Shown: one piece after another, positions 8,040 through 17,002 of the stretch
Position numbering within the stretch: the first letter of the stretch is position 1
Layout: every line of letters starts with the position of its first letter
NCBI RefSeq assembly: GCF_028736035.1
Contig: NZ_CP117866.1
Span: 7,378,001-7,442,000, forward strand
Reading direction: 5' to 3'
Length of the DNA: 64,000 nucleotides
DNA from: Streptomyces sp. T12
GTDB taxonomy: Bacteria; Actinomycetota; Actinomycetes; Streptomycetales; Streptomycetaceae
Made by a program: the position numbers and the translations under genes
The notes under the pieces: model-generated
Told to the model about the DNA's origin: nothing
Database searches by the model: none
The model's input: the letters and a program-made list of their open reading frames with translations, nothing else

Positions 8040-8612
8040 ATGAGCGCCGAGACTCCTGCCGTATCCGGCCAGTTCACCCACAGGAGGACGCAGTTCCGCG
8101 CCTGGCGGGGTACGCGGCCGTTCTGGGCCGGTCTGTTCGTCATGCTCGGCGGACTCCCCATCGCCTACTTCCCGTACGCGAACCTCCAGATCGGTCACCT
8201 GACGCTGGCCATGCAGACCGCGGGGGGCTCCAGCTCCCTGATCATCGGTGTGCTGCTCGTCGTCCTGGGCTTCACTCTCTGGTTCCAGAAGCACGTCCGC
8301 ACCTTCGCGGGCGTCGCGGCGATCCTGCTGGCGCTCGTCTCCATCCCGCTGTCCAACCTCGGTGGCTTCCTCATCGGCTTCTTCTTCGCCCTCATCGGCG
8401 GGGCGATGGCCGTCTCGTGGGCCCCGGGCGCGCCGCCCGAGTCGGAGCAGGCGCAGCGGGACACGACGGGAGCGGGTGGCGCTCCTGAAGGCCTGGACCC
8501 GGACACCACGGTGCTCAAGCCCGTCCAGGACACGGCCGAGTTGGGCAAGTCGAACGATCTGTCAGGAACGAGCCCGGCGAACGGGGCGAACGGGAGGCAC
8601 AGTGCCGGCTGA
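8040..8612 (+). CDS. DUF6114 membrane protein
   Basis: 190 residues with about four transmembrane helices between residues 28 and 128 (e.g. FWAGLFVMLGGLPIAYFPYA, SSLIIGVLLVVLGFTLWF, LGGFLIGFFFALIGGAMAVS) and a soluble Pro/Gly/Asp-rich C-terminal tail of about 60 residues. This is the DUF6114 family. It follows the DUF6230 gene after 142 bp and overlaps the next gene by 11 bp, so the three products probably act together at the membrane. Function unknown. Confidence 0.85.
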   Translation: MSAETPAVSGQFTHRRTQFRAWRGTRPFWAGLFVMLGGLPIAYFPYANLQIGHLTLAMQTAGGSSSLIIGVLLVVLGFTLWFQKHVRTFAGVAAILLALVSIPLSNLGGFLIGFFFALIGGAMAVSWAPGAPPESEQAQRDTTGAGGAPEGLDPDTTVLKPVQDTAELGKSNDLSGTSPANGANGRHSAG

Positions 8613-9978
8613 CGAGGTGACCCACGGGACTGAGGTGGACAAGTCCCGTGTGAGAACCGGGCCGCGTCACGCGGCGCCCAAGAAGCCGCTGTTCACCAGG
8701 TTCCACATGCCGGCAGGCAAGGCGATAGCCCTGGCGGCGATGCCCACGGCGGTCCTGATGGGGATGGGGTTCACGCCCACCCTCGCGCAGGCCGACAGCA
8801 ACAACTCGACGAAGCCGACGTCCAACAGCCTGACGGCGGACGAGTACAAGGAGTGCGTGGCGGCCCTGGAGGACGATGCCTCCGCGTCCCCGGGCGCTGA
8901 TGACTCCACGGACAGCGACGAGGCGGCGGAGCCGACCCCGTCGGCGTCGGCCTCCGCCGGCGAGGACTCCTCGGACTCCTCCGGCTCCACCGACGATTCG
9001 GGCTCTACGGGATCTTCGGGCTCCGCGGGCGACTCCTCTTCGTCGGATTCAGGTTCCGACGAGGGGGCCGAGCCCACTCCGACGCCCTCCGCGAGCAGGA
9101 CGAGCGAGGCCCAGTCCGGCGACACCGCCACGCCGAGCCCCTCTGCCTCCGAGAGCGGCGGCAACCTGCTGGAGGAGATCGGTGACGCGATCACCGGCGT
9201 CTTCACGGGTGGCTCCGCCGCCGAGGAGAGCGCCAGCCCGACGCCGACGCCCTCCGCGAGCGCGAGCGAGGAGGCGGCTTCCGGGTCCTCGGACACCTCT
9301 GACTCCTCGGACACCGCCGGCAAGGACACCTCCGAGGCCTCCGACCCCGTCAAGGAGACCGCCGAGAAGGTCACCGACACGGTGAAGGACACCGTCGACG
9401 GCGCCACCGACAAGGTGTCCGAGGCGGCGCAGGGCGCCACCGAGGCGGCCGGCGAGGCCACCGCCTCGCCCAGCCCCTCCGCGAGCGCCGGCACGGACCC
9501 GGAGGACTGCCCGGCCGCCACGGACGAGGAGGGCGGCGTCGACAACACCGTGCCGCTGCCCGACGACCCCTGGTTCCTGGACGCCAGCTCGCTGCTGCTC
9601 AAGGGCGCCGACTACCAGGGCATCGTCAAGGTGAAGACGGCCAACGGCGCCACCAAGAAGGTGCTGAAGTACGTCGTCTCCGACGGTGTCGACATCGGCG
9701 ACCTGCACCAGACGGTGAAGGACAAGCAGTCCGGCAAGACCTACCACGTGCAGGCGGCCGGGGGCTCGACGTCCACGTTCCGCAACGGCAAGGTCGTGAT
9801 GTACACGGAGAGCATCTCCGGCAACCTGCTGGGCCTGATCCCGGTGACGTTCGACCCGGAGCACCCGCCGCCGCTGAACATCCCGCTGATCTACTTCACC
9901 AAGGTGAAGGTCGTCCAGGCCGGCCAGTTCGGCGGCACGCTGCACGTGCCCGGGCTGCACTCCTACATCACCGACTGA
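8602..9978 (+). CDS. Secreted low-complexity protein of the DUF6230/6114 operon
   Basis: 458 residues from a GTG at 8602 preceded by GGGAGG. A hydrophobic segment near residues 35-60 (AIALAAMPTAVLMGMGF) ending in LAQA gives an unusually long signal peptide with a charged leader. Residues about 80-310 are low complexity: runs of Ser, Asp, Glu, Ala and Pro with repeats such as PTPSAS and TPTPSAS, then helical VKETAEKVTDTVKDTVDGAT. The last 150 residues form a compact domain (DDPWFLDASSLLLKGADYQG ... VPGLHSYITD). The acidic stalk resembles surface-anchored or wall-spanning proteins, but there is no LPXTG. The reading frame overlaps the stop of the DUF6114 gene, so coupling is likely. Function unknown. 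Confidence 0.85.
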   Translation: MPADEVTHGTEVDKSRVRTGPRHAAPKKPLFTRFHMPAGKAIALAAMPTAVLMGMGFTPTLAQADSNNSTKPTSNSLTADEYKECVAALEDDASASPGADDSTDSDEAAEPTPSASASAGEDSSDSSGSTDDSGSTGSSGSAGDSSSSDSGSDEGAEPTPTPSASRTSEAQSGDTATPSPSASESGGNLLEEIGDAITGVFTGGSAAEESASPTPTPSASASEEAASGSSDTSDSSDTAGKDTSEASDPVKETAEKVTDTVKDTVDGATDKVSEAAQGATEAAGEATASPSPSASAGTDPEDCPAATDEEGGVDNTVPLPDDPWFLDASSLLLKGADYQGIVKVKTANGATKKVLKYVVSDGVDIGDLHQTVKDKQSGKTYHVQAAGGSTSTFRNGKVVMYTESISGNLLGLIPVTFDPEHPPPLNIPLIYFTKVKVVQAGQFGGTLHVPGLHSYITD

Positions 9979-10039
9979 GCCGACTGAACCGGGCGTCTCG
10001 ACGGACGCCCCCCACAAGCCCGTTCGGGAGCCGCGAAAA

Positions 10040-10080
10040 CGCTGAGGGCGCCCCCTGGATCACAGGGGGCGCCCTCAGCG
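10040..10080. terminator. Bidirectional terminator between secreted-protein gene and pyk
   Basis: An 18-bp perfect stem (CGCTGAGGGCGCCCCCTG and complement) with the five-base loop GATCA lies between two convergent genes, 62 bp after one stop and 32 bp from the other. Confidence 0.85.
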
Positions 10081-10111
10081 CCGTACGGGGGCCTTGAGGG
10101 CCCTTGTGGGA

Positions 10112-11542
10112 TCAGTCCCGCGCGCCGCCACCGAGGTGGTGGACGCGGACCATGTTGGTGGTACCGGGAACGCCGGGCGGGGAACCGGCGGTGATGACCA
10201 CGATGTCGCCCTCGTTGAACAGACCGAGCTTGACGATCTCCTGGTCCACCAGGTCGACCATCTCGTCGGTGCTGTTGACGAACGGCACGACGTGCGGCTC
10301 GACGCCCCAGCTGAGCGTCATCTGGTTGCGGGTCGACTCGTCCGTGGTGAACGCGATGATCTGCTGGGCGGCGCGGTAGCGGCACAGGCGGCGGGCGGTG
10401 TCGCCGGACTGGGTGAAGGCGACCAGGCCCTTGCCGCCGAGGAAGTCGGCGATCTCGCAGGCCGCGCGGGCGACCGAACCGCCCTGCGTACGGGGCTTCT
10501 TGCCCGGCACGAGCGGCTGCAGGCCCTTGGAGAGCAGCTCCTGCTCGGCCGCGGTGACGATCTTCGACATCGTCTTGACGGTCTCGATCGGGTACGCGCC
10601 CACGCTCGACTCGGCGGACAGCATGACGGCGTCGGCGCCGTCCAGGATCGCGTTGGCCACGTCGGAGGCCTCGGCGCGGGTCGGACGGGAGTTGGTGATC
10701 ATCGACTCCATCATCTGGGTCGCCACGATCACCGGCTTGGCGTTGCGGCGGCACAGCTCGATGAGCCGCTTCTGCACCATCGGGACCTTCTCGAGCGGGT
10801 ACTCGACGGCCAGGTCGCCACGCGCGACCATCACGCCGTCGAACGCCATCACGACGTCCTCCATGTTGGCGACCGCCTGCGGCTTCTCCACCTTGGCGAT
10901 GACCGGGACGCGGCGGCCGACCTCGTCCATGACCTTGTGCACGTCCTGCACGTCGTTGGCGTCCCGGACGAAGGACAGGGCGACCAGGTCGCAGCCCATA
11001 CGCAGCGCGAACCGCAGGTCCTCGATGTCCTTCTCGGACAGCGCCGGCACGTTCACCGCCGCGCCGGGCAGGTTGATGCCCTTGTGGTCGGAGACGACGC
11101 CGCCCTCGATGACGATCGTCTTCACCCGGGGGCCGTCGACCTCGGTGACCTTCAGCTCGACGTTGCCGTCGTTGATGAGGACCTGGTCGCCCTTGGCGAC
11201 ATCGCCCGGCAGGCCCTTGTAGGTGGTCCCGCAGATCTGCTTGTCGCCCGGGACGTCCTCGGTCGTGATGACGAACTCGTCACCGCGCTCCAGCTCCACC
11301 GGGCCCTCGGCGAAGGTCTCCAGACGGATCTTCGGACCCTGGAGGTCGGCGAGCACACCGATGGCCCGCCCGGTCTCCCGGGCGGCGGCCCGCAGGCGCT
11401 CGTACCGCCCCTGGTGGTCTTCGTGCGTGCCGTGGCTGAAGTTGAAGCGGGCCACATTCATGCCCGCCTCGATCAGCGCGACGAGCTGTTCATGGGAGTC
11501 GACCGCGGGGCCGAGAGTACAAACGATTTTCGAACGGCGCAT
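10112..11542 (-). CDS. pyk: Pyruvate kinase
   Basis: 476 residues. It converts phosphoenolpyruvate and ADP to pyruvate and ATP. Active-site signatures are intact: ARFNFSHG (31-38), the catalytic lysine region VIAKVEKPQA (214-223), the ARGDL metal/substrate loop (240-244) and ATQMMESM. The B domain lies at about 70-165 and the C-terminal effector domain after 350. The order pta-ackA-pyk on one strand is conserved with S. coelicolor Pyk2 (SCO5423, from memory). The gene begins 86 bp after ackA; a CGGAATATTCCG palindrome in that gap (11571-11582) may mark a separate promoter. A strong terminator follows. Confidence 0.97.
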   Translation of the reverse strand: MRRSKIVCTLGPAVDSHEQLVALIEAGMNVARFNFSHGTHEDHQGRYERLRAAARETGRAIGVLADLQGPKIRLETFAEGPVELERGDEFVITTEDVPGDKQICGTTYKGLPGDVAKGDQVLINDGNVELKVTEVDGPRVKTIVIEGGVVSDHKGINLPGAAVNVPALSEKDIEDLRFALRMGCDLVALSFVRDANDVQDVHKVMDEVGRRVPVIAKVEKPQAVANMEDVVMAFDGVMVARGDLAVEYPLEKVPMVQKRLIELCRRNAKPVIVATQMMESMITNSRPTRAEASDVANAILDGADAVMLSAESSVGAYPIETVKTMSKIVTAAEQELLSKGLQPLVPGKKPRTQGGSVARAACEIADFLGGKGLVAFTQSGDTARRLCRYRAAQQIIAFTTDESTRNQMTLSWGVEPHVVPFVNSTDEMVDLVDQEIVKLGLFNEGDIVVITAGSPPGVPGTTNMVRVHHLGGGARD

Positions 11543-11628
11543 GGGACGATCCTATCGGTTTGTTTCGCCGCGGAATATTCCGTCTGGTGGAAGATACAAA
11601 TGAGCTGCGCTTTGCTCAGCCGTGTTAC

Positions 11629-12843
11629 TCAGGCGTTGCTCTTCCCCACCAGTGCGTAGGTCTGCGTCGCGATCTCCAGTTCTTCATCCGTGGGCACCAC
11701 GGCCACGGCCACGCGCGCGTGCTCCGGCGAGATCAGTCGGGGCCCGTCACCGCGTACGGCGTTCAGTTCGGCGTCCACCGCGAGGCCCAGCTGCTCCAGA
11801 CCCGCCACGGCGGCTTCCCGCACCGGCGCCGCGTTCTCGCCGACCCCGGCCGTGAACGCGATCGCGTCCACCCTGCCGAGCACCGCGTAATAGGCGCCGA
11901 TGTACTTCTTCAGTCGGTGAATGTAGATGTCGAAGGCCAATTGGGCCCGCTCGTCACCTTCGTCGATCCGTCGGCGGATCTCCCGCATGTCGTTGTCGCC
12001 GCACAGGCCGATCAATCCGCTCTTCTTGTTGAGAAGAGTGTCGATTTCCTCGATGGACATTTCGCCAACACGCGCCAAATGGAAGATGACGGCGGGATCC
12101 ATGTCACCGGATCGCGTACCCATCACGAGTCCCTCCAAAGGCGTCAGCCCCATCGAGGTGTCCACGCACTCCCCGCCCCGTACGGCGGACGCGGACGCGC
12201 CGTTGCCGAGGTGCAGCACGATGACGTTCACGTCCTCGGGTGCCTTGCCCAGCAGCTTCGCGGTGGCCCGGGAGACGTACGCGTGCGAGGTGCCGTGGAA
12301 GCCGTACCGGCGTATCCGGTGCCGGTCGGCGGTCTCGACGTCGATGGCGTAGCGGGCGGCCGACTCCGGCATCGTCGTGTGGAACGCGGTGTCGAAGACG
12401 GCGACCTGGGGCAGGTCCGGGCGCAGTGCCCGGGCCGTGCGGATCCCGGTGAGGTTGGCCGGGTTGTGCAGCGGGGCGACCGGGATGAGCCGCTCGATCT
12501 CGGCGAGCACGGCGTCGTCGATGACGGTCGGCTCGGTGAAGTGCTTGCCGCCGTGCACCACCCGGTGGCCGATCGCGGCCAGCTCGGGGGAGTCCAGCCC
12601 GAGGCCGTCCTTGGCGAGTTCCGCCGACACGGCCTTCAGGGCGGCCTCGTGATCGGCTATCGCCCCGGTCCACTCGCGACTCTCGCCGCCGCTCGCCAGC
12701 GGGGTGTGCTTGAGCCGGGACGTCTCCTCGCCGATGCGCTCGACGAGCCCCAGGGCCAGCCGGCTGCTGTCGCGCATGTCGAGCAGCTGGTACTTCACCG
12801 ACGAGGAGCCGGAGTTGAGGACGAGGACGCGGGACGAGCTCAC
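11629..12843 (-). CDS. ackA: Acetate kinase
   Basis: 404 residues of the ASKHA fold. It forms ATP and acetate from acetyl phosphate and ADP, or the reverse. Visible motifs are VLNSGSSSVKYQL at 8-20 (acetokinase signature 1), IGHRVVHGGKHF, YGFHGTSHAYVS (signature 2, with the catalytic histidine and arginine nearby) and HLGNGASASA. Its start codon overlaps the pta stop (ATGA), so the pair is translationally coupled, forming the Pta-AckA overflow and acetate activation pathway. Confidence 0.97.
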   Translation of the reverse strand: MSSSRVLVLNSGSSSVKYQLLDMRDSSRLALGLVERIGEETSRLKHTPLASGGESREWTGAIADHEAALKAVSAELAKDGLGLDSPELAAIGHRVVHGGKHFTEPTVIDDAVLAEIERLIPVAPLHNPANLTGIRTARALRPDLPQVAVFDTAFHTTMPESAARYAIDVETADRHRIRRYGFHGTSHAYVSRATAKLLGKAPEDVNVIVLHLGNGASASAVRGGECVDTSMGLTPLEGLVMGTRSGDMDPAVIFHLARVGEMSIEEIDTLLNKKSGLIGLCGDNDMREIRRRIDEGDERAQLAFDIYIHRLKKYIGAYYAVLGRVDAIAFTAGVGENAAPVREAAVAGLEQLGLAVDAELNAVRGDGPRLISPEHARVAVAVVPTDEELEIATQTYALVGKSNA

Positions 12844-14954
12844 TGGGCGGTTGCCTTCTCGCTGGAGGACGGGGCGGGCGACAGGGTGGGGGACTGGGCC
12901 TGGATCGCCGTGATGGCGACGGTGTTGACGATGTCCTGGACCAGGGCGCCCCGGGACAGGTCGTTGACCGGCTTGCGCAGACCCTGCAGTACCGGGCCGA
13001 CGGCGATCGCGCCGGCCGAGCGCTGCACGGCCTTGTAGGTGTTGTTACCTGTATTGAGGTCCGGGAAGATCAAAACCGTTGCCTGCCCGGCGACTTCCGA
13101 CTCTGGCAGCTTGGTCGCGGCGACGGACGGCTCCACGGCGGCGTCGTACTGGATGGGCCCCTCGATCTTCAGGTCGGGCCGCCGCTCGCGCACCAGCTCG
13201 GTCGCCTCGCGCACCTTGTCGACGTCGGCGCCCGAACCGGACGTACCCGTCGAGTACGACAGCATCGCGATCCGCGGCTCCACGCCGAACCGCTGGGCCG
13301 TGGTGGCCGACTGGATGGCGATGTCGGCCAGCTGCTCGGCGTTCGGGTCGGGGTTCACGGCGCAGTCGCCGTAGACGAGGACCCGGTCGGCGAGGCACAT
13401 GAAGAAGACCGAGGAGACGATGTCGGCGTCCGGGTTGGTCTTGATGATCTCGAAGGCGGGACGGATGGTGGCGGCGGTCGAGTGGACCGAGCCGGAGACC
13501 ATGCCGTCCGCGAGGCCCTCCTGCACCATCAGCGTGCCGAAGTAGTTCACGTCGGAGACGACGTCGTACGCCAGCTCCACCGTGACCCCCTTGTGGGCGC
13601 GCAGCGATGCGTACTTCTCGGCGAAGGAGTCGCGCAGCTCGCTGGTCGCCGGGTCGATCAGCTGGGAGTCGCCCAGGTCGATGCCGAGGTCGGCGGCCTG
13701 CTTTCGGATCCGGTCGACCGGCCCCAGGAGCGTGAGGTCGCAGACGTTGCGCCGCAGCAGCACCTCGGCGGCGTGCAGGACGCGCGGCTCGGTGCCCTCG
13801 GGCAGCACGATGCGGCGCATGTGCGAGCGGGCCTGCTCCAGCAGCTTGTGCTCGAACATCATCGGCGTGACGCGGTCGCTGTTCGGCGCCGAGACCCGCT
13901 TCAGCAGGTCGCCGGTCTCGACGTACCGCTCGAACAGGCCGAGCGCGGTCTCCGCCTTGCGCGGGGTGACCGCGCTCAACTTCCCCTCCAGGGAGAAGAG
14001 TTGCTCGGCGGTGGGGAAGCTGTAGCCCGGCACCGAGAGCACCGGGGTGCCCGGGGCGAGGCGGGCGGCGAGGGTGAGGACCTCGTCGCCGGGCCGCTCG
14101 TCGAGGGTGAGCAGCAGGCCGGCGATCGGCGGGGTGCCGGCGCTGTGCGCGGCCAGCGCGCCGACGACCAGGTCGGCGCGGTCGCCCGGCGTGACGACCA
14201 GGCAGCCCGGGGTCAGGGCGGTCAGGAAGTTCGGCAGCATCGCACCGCCGAACACGAAGCCGAGGGCGTCGCGCGCGAGCCCCGAGTCGTCGCCGAGCAG
14301 GACCTTCGCGTCCAGGGACTGGGCAATCTGCGAGACGGTCGGCGCGGACAGGGCGGGCTCGTCCGGCACGACGTAGCAGGGCACGGGCAGCCGCGCCTGA
14401 AGCCGCTGGGCGATCTCGTCCCGGTCGCCCCGGGCGACCCGGTTGGTGACCATGGCGAGCACGTCACAGCCCAGTCCCTCGTACGCCCGATAGGCGTTGC
14501 GCGTCTCGGCCAGCACGGACTCGGCGGTCTGCTTGCGCCCGCCCACGACCGGTATCACGGACGCGCCGAACTCGTTGGCGAGCCGGGCGTTGAGGGACAG
14601 CTCGTCCGGGAGCTGGGTGTCGGCGTAGTCGGTGCCGAGGACGAGGACGACGTCGTAGTCGCGGGCGACGAGATGGAACCGCTCGACCAGCGTGGACACC
14701 AGCTCGTCGGTCCCGCGCTCGGCCTGGAGGGCGGACGCCTCGTGGTAGTCCATGCCGTAGACCGTCGCCGGGTCCTGGGACAGGCGGTAGCGGGCGCGCA
14801 ACAGCTCGAACAGACGGTCGGGGGAGTGATGCACCAGCGGCCGGAACACCCCCACCCGGTCGACCTGCCGGGTCAGGAGCTCCATCACCCCCAGTTCGAC
14901 AACCTGGCGGCCGTCGCCGCGGTCGATGCCGGTCACGTACACGCTGCGCGTCAC
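12840..14954 (-). CDS. pta: Phosphate acetyltransferase, long form
   Basis: 704 residues: an N-terminal P-loop-like domain (about 1-210), a DRTGG domain (about 215-330) and the C-terminal PTA_PTB catalytic domain (about 375-695) with YGDCAVNPDP and YSTGTSGSGADVDKV. It exchanges phosphate and CoA on acetyl groups, coupling acetyl-CoA to acetyl phosphate for AckA. The long three-domain form is usually allosterically controlled (known for the E. coli enzyme). Its start faces pfkA across about 200 bp. Confidence 0.97.
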   Translation of the reverse strand: MTRSVYVTGIDRGDGRQVVELGVMELLTRQVDRVGVFRPLVHHSPDRLFELLRARYRLSQDPATVYGMDYHEASALQAERGTDELVSTLVERFHLVARDYDVVLVLGTDYADTQLPDELSLNARLANEFGASVIPVVGGRKQTAESVLAETRNAYRAYEGLGCDVLAMVTNRVARGDRDEIAQRLQARLPVPCYVVPDEPALSAPTVSQIAQSLDAKVLLGDDSGLARDALGFVFGGAMLPNFLTALTPGCLVVTPGDRADLVVGALAAHSAGTPPIAGLLLTLDERPGDEVLTLAARLAPGTPVLSVPGYSFPTAEQLFSLEGKLSAVTPRKAETALGLFERYVETGDLLKRVSAPNSDRVTPMMFEHKLLEQARSHMRRIVLPEGTEPRVLHAAEVLLRRNVCDLTLLGPVDRIRKQAADLGIDLGDSQLIDPATSELRDSFAEKYASLRAHKGVTVELAYDVVSDVNYFGTLMVQEGLADGMVSGSVHSTAATIRPAFEIIKTNPDADIVSSVFFMCLADRVLVYGDCAVNPDPNAEQLADIAIQSATTAQRFGVEPRIAMLSYSTGTSGSGADVDKVREATELVRERRPDLKIEGPIQYDAAVEPSVAATKLPESEVAGQATVLIFPDLNTGNNTYKAVQRSAGAIAVGPVLQGLRKPVNDLSRGALVQDIVNTVAITAIQAQSPTLSPAPSSSEKATAQ

Positions 14955-15032
14955 GCGTGCTCTCCGTTTCGTCTGTCGGCGGCTTGGCGGAGCCGGATCG
15001 CAAAATCGCCCAGTGGGGTGAGCGAAACCCTC

Positions 15033-15061
15033 TTGACAATACCCTTGCCGGTGGATAAGGC
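15033..15061 (+). promoter_or_regulatory. Candidate vegetative promoter of pfkA
   Basis: A consensus -35 TTGACA at 15033 is separated by 17 bp from TAAGGC at 15056, which weakly matches a -10. A start near 15068 would give a leader of about 90 bases before pfkA at 15156. The -10 match is poor, so this is a proposal. Confidence 0.45.
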
Positions 15062-15155
15062 GCCCGTCAGGATCCAGGGTCGAACAGGGGCCTGGCGGAC
15101 GTGAAACAATCGGACTGGCTCACCGGTATCAACAGCGAGCAGGAGACACAGCACG

Positions 15156-16181
15156 ATGCGTATCGGAGTTCTCACCGCAGGCGGCGACTGCCCCGGCCTG
15201 AACGCAGTGATCCGGTCGGTCGTGCACCGGGCCGTCGCCCACTACGGCGACGAGGTGATCGGCTTCGAGGACGGATACGCGGGCCTGCTGGACGGCCGCT
15301 ACCGCAGTCTCGACCTGGAGGCGGTCGGCGGCATCCTGGCGCGCGGCGGCACCATCCTGGGATCGTCGAGGCTGGAGCGCGACCGGTTGCGCGAGGCGTG
15401 CGAGAGCGCCCCCGACATCGCCCGTGACTTCGGCATCGACGCGCTGATCCCGATCGGCGGCGAGGGAACCCTGACGGCGGCGCGGATGCTGTCGGACGCC
15501 GGGCTGCCGGTGGTGGGCGTTCCGAAGACGATCGACAACGACATCTCGTCGACGGACCGGACCTTCGGCTTCGACACGGCGGTCGGGGTCGCCACGGAGG
15601 CCATGGACCGCCTGAAGACGACCGCGGAGTCACATCAGCGGGTGATGGTCGTGGAGGTCATGGGCCGCCACGCCGGCTGGATCGCGCTGGAGTCCGGAAT
15701 GGCGGCGGGCGCGCACGGCATCTGCCTCCCGGAGCGCCCCTTCGACCCCGGCGACCTCGTGAAGATGGTCGAGGAGCGCTTCGCGCGCGGCAAGAAGTTC
15801 GCGGTGATCTGTGTCGCCGAGGGCGCCCACCCCGCCGAGGGCACCATGGACTACGGCAAGGGCGCGATCGACCAGTACGGCCATGAGCGCTTCCAGGGCA
15901 TCGGTACGGCGCTGGCGTTCGAGCTGGAGCGCCGCCTCGGCAAGGAGGCCAAGCCGGTCATCCTGGGCCACGTCCAGCGCGGCGGCGTGCCGACGGCATA
16001 CGACCGCGTCCTCGCCACCCGCTTCGGCTGGCACGCGGTGGAGGCCGCGCACCGGGGCGAGTTCGGCAGGATGACCGCGCTGCGCGGGACCGACGTGGTG
16101 ATGGTGCCGCTGGCGGAGGCGGTGACCGAGCTGAAGACGGTGCCGAAGGACCGGATGGACGAGGCGGAGTCGGTGTTCTAG
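15156..16181 (+). CDS. pfkA: 6-phosphofructokinase, group III type
   Basis: 341 residues. It phosphorylates fructose 6-phosphate at C1. Motifs: GVLTAGGDCPGLNAVIR (4-20), the GGEGT loop (about 103-107) and PKTIDNDI with the catalytic aspartate (about 125-132), MGRHAGWIAL, and QRGGVPTAYDR. The residue after GGE (equivalent to E. coli position 104) is glycine, as in ATP users, while position 124 is lysine as in group III and PPi enzymes; this G/K combination is the one known for actinomycete ATP-dependent enzymes. Divergent from pta. The 3' end runs into a 13-bp tandem repeat. Confidence 0.95.
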   Translation: MRIGVLTAGGDCPGLNAVIRSVVHRAVAHYGDEVIGFEDGYAGLLDGRYRSLDLEAVGGILARGGTILGSSRLERDRLREACESAPDIARDFGIDALIPIGGEGTLTAARMLSDAGLPVVGVPKTIDNDISSTDRTFGFDTAVGVATEAMDRLKTTAESHQRVMVVEVMGRHAGWIALESGMAAGAHGICLPERPFDPGDLVKMVEERFARGKKFAVICVAEGAHPAEGTMDYGKGAIDQYGHERFQGIGTALAFELERRLGKEAKPVILGHVQRGGVPTAYDRVLATRFGWHAVEAAHRGEFGRMTALRGTDVVMVPLAEAVTELKTVPKDRMDEAESVF

Positions 16182-16245
16182 CCGGTCTTGCAGGCCGGTC
16201 TTGCAGGCCGGTCTTGCAGGCCGGTGTTCCAGGCCGGTGTTCCAG
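16181..16245. repeat. Five tandem 13-bp repeats at the pfkA stop
   Basis: Three copies of GCCGGTCTTGCAG (16181-16219) are followed by two copies of GCCGGTGTTCCAG (16220-16245). The last codons of pfkA (CGGTGTTCTAG) resemble the second variant, so the array looks like slippage expansion from the gene end. It lies in the 74 bp between convergent genes. Confidence 0.85.
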
Positions 16246-16255
16246 CACACGACGT

Positions 16256-16993
16256 TCAGGCGGTACTACCCCCGACCGTCGTCCAGAAGCGCTCCACGAT
16301 CCGGTCCAGGAACTCGCGGCCGGCCGCGCTGGAGTCGCTGCCGCCGCCGCCCCAGCTCAGCGTGGCGGTCATCTGCCCCTGGTAGTCCTGGTGCAGCTCC
16401 TGGAGGGCGGTCTCCAGCAGACGCCGGTCCAGGGGCACCATCTTGCCGACCGGCCGTACGTACGCCTGCCAGCGCGTCGACACGGCACTGCGCAGCAGCT
16501 CGCCGAGCTTCGCGTCCCGGCCGGTGACGGTGATGAAGTCCGGGAGGGTGAGGCCGAGGACCTCGGCGAGGGCGGCGGACTGACGGTCGGTGCCGTGCCA
16601 GCCGTCGCTCTCCTCCATGCGGAGATACGCGACGAGCTCGTGCCCGACGGTACGGGCCACGTCCTCGGGCGCCAGGCCCCGGGCGATGCGGTGCTCGCGC
16701 AGCGTCCGCGGCTTGCCGAGCAGCTCACTGGGCGAGCACCACAGCACGCCCGCCAGCGCGGTGAGCTCGCTGCTGTTGGGTGCGGTGAGCTCGCGTTCCC
16801 AGGCGACGACGAGGTCCTCGGTGACGTAGGGGAGTCCGTACGAGGCTCGCATGCCGTAGGCGACGTGTTCGGGCCCCATGTTGAGGCCGGCACGCAGGCG
16901 GCGGGCGGCGGGGGCGTTGAACGGGGGAGTGGGTGGGTTCCGGCGGCTTGAGCGGTTGGGGGGCTGGTTCGGTTGGGCTGGGGGTCGGCGCAC
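16256..16993 (-). CDS. Helix-turn-helix DNA-binding protein
   Basis: 245 residues from a GTG at 16993; a TTG at 17002 in frame is an alternative, and an internal ATG near residue 40 (MGPEHVAYGM) is also possible because the first 40 residues are Pro/Arg-rich and unlike a domain. Two XRE-like helical units are seen: ERELTAPNSSELTALAGVLW near 70-90 and REHRIARGLAPEDVARTVGH near 105-125. The C-terminal 100 residues are helical without a recognised domain. It is convergent with pfkA. Conserved position next to pfkA in Streptomyces suggests a housekeeping regulator; targets are unknown. Confidence 0.75.
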   Translation of the reverse strand: MRRPPAQPNQPPNRSSRRNPPTPPFNAPAARRLRAGLNMGPEHVAYGMRASYGLPYVTEDLVVAWERELTAPNSSELTALAGVLWCSPSELLGKPRTLREHRIARGLAPEDVARTVGHELVAYLRMEESDGWHGTDRQSAALAEVLGLTLPDFITVTGRDAKLGELLRSAVSTRWQAYVRPVGKMVPLDRRLLETALQELHQDYQGQMTATLSWGGGGSDSSAAGREFLDRIVERFWTTVGGSTA

Positions 16994-17002
16994 GGGGCAC
17001 AA

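Noticed and set aside
8870..9530. Antisense frame opposite the Ser/Asp-rich region as an alternative gene
   Set aside because: The plus strand has the signal peptide, operon position and GC bias; the antisense reading is a low-complexity mirror.
13482..15104. 540-codon open frame antisense to pta
   Set aside because: Shadow frame; pta is unmistakable on the other strand.
16181..16245. CRISPR-like array
   Set aside because: Units are contiguous 13-bp tandem copies with no spacers.
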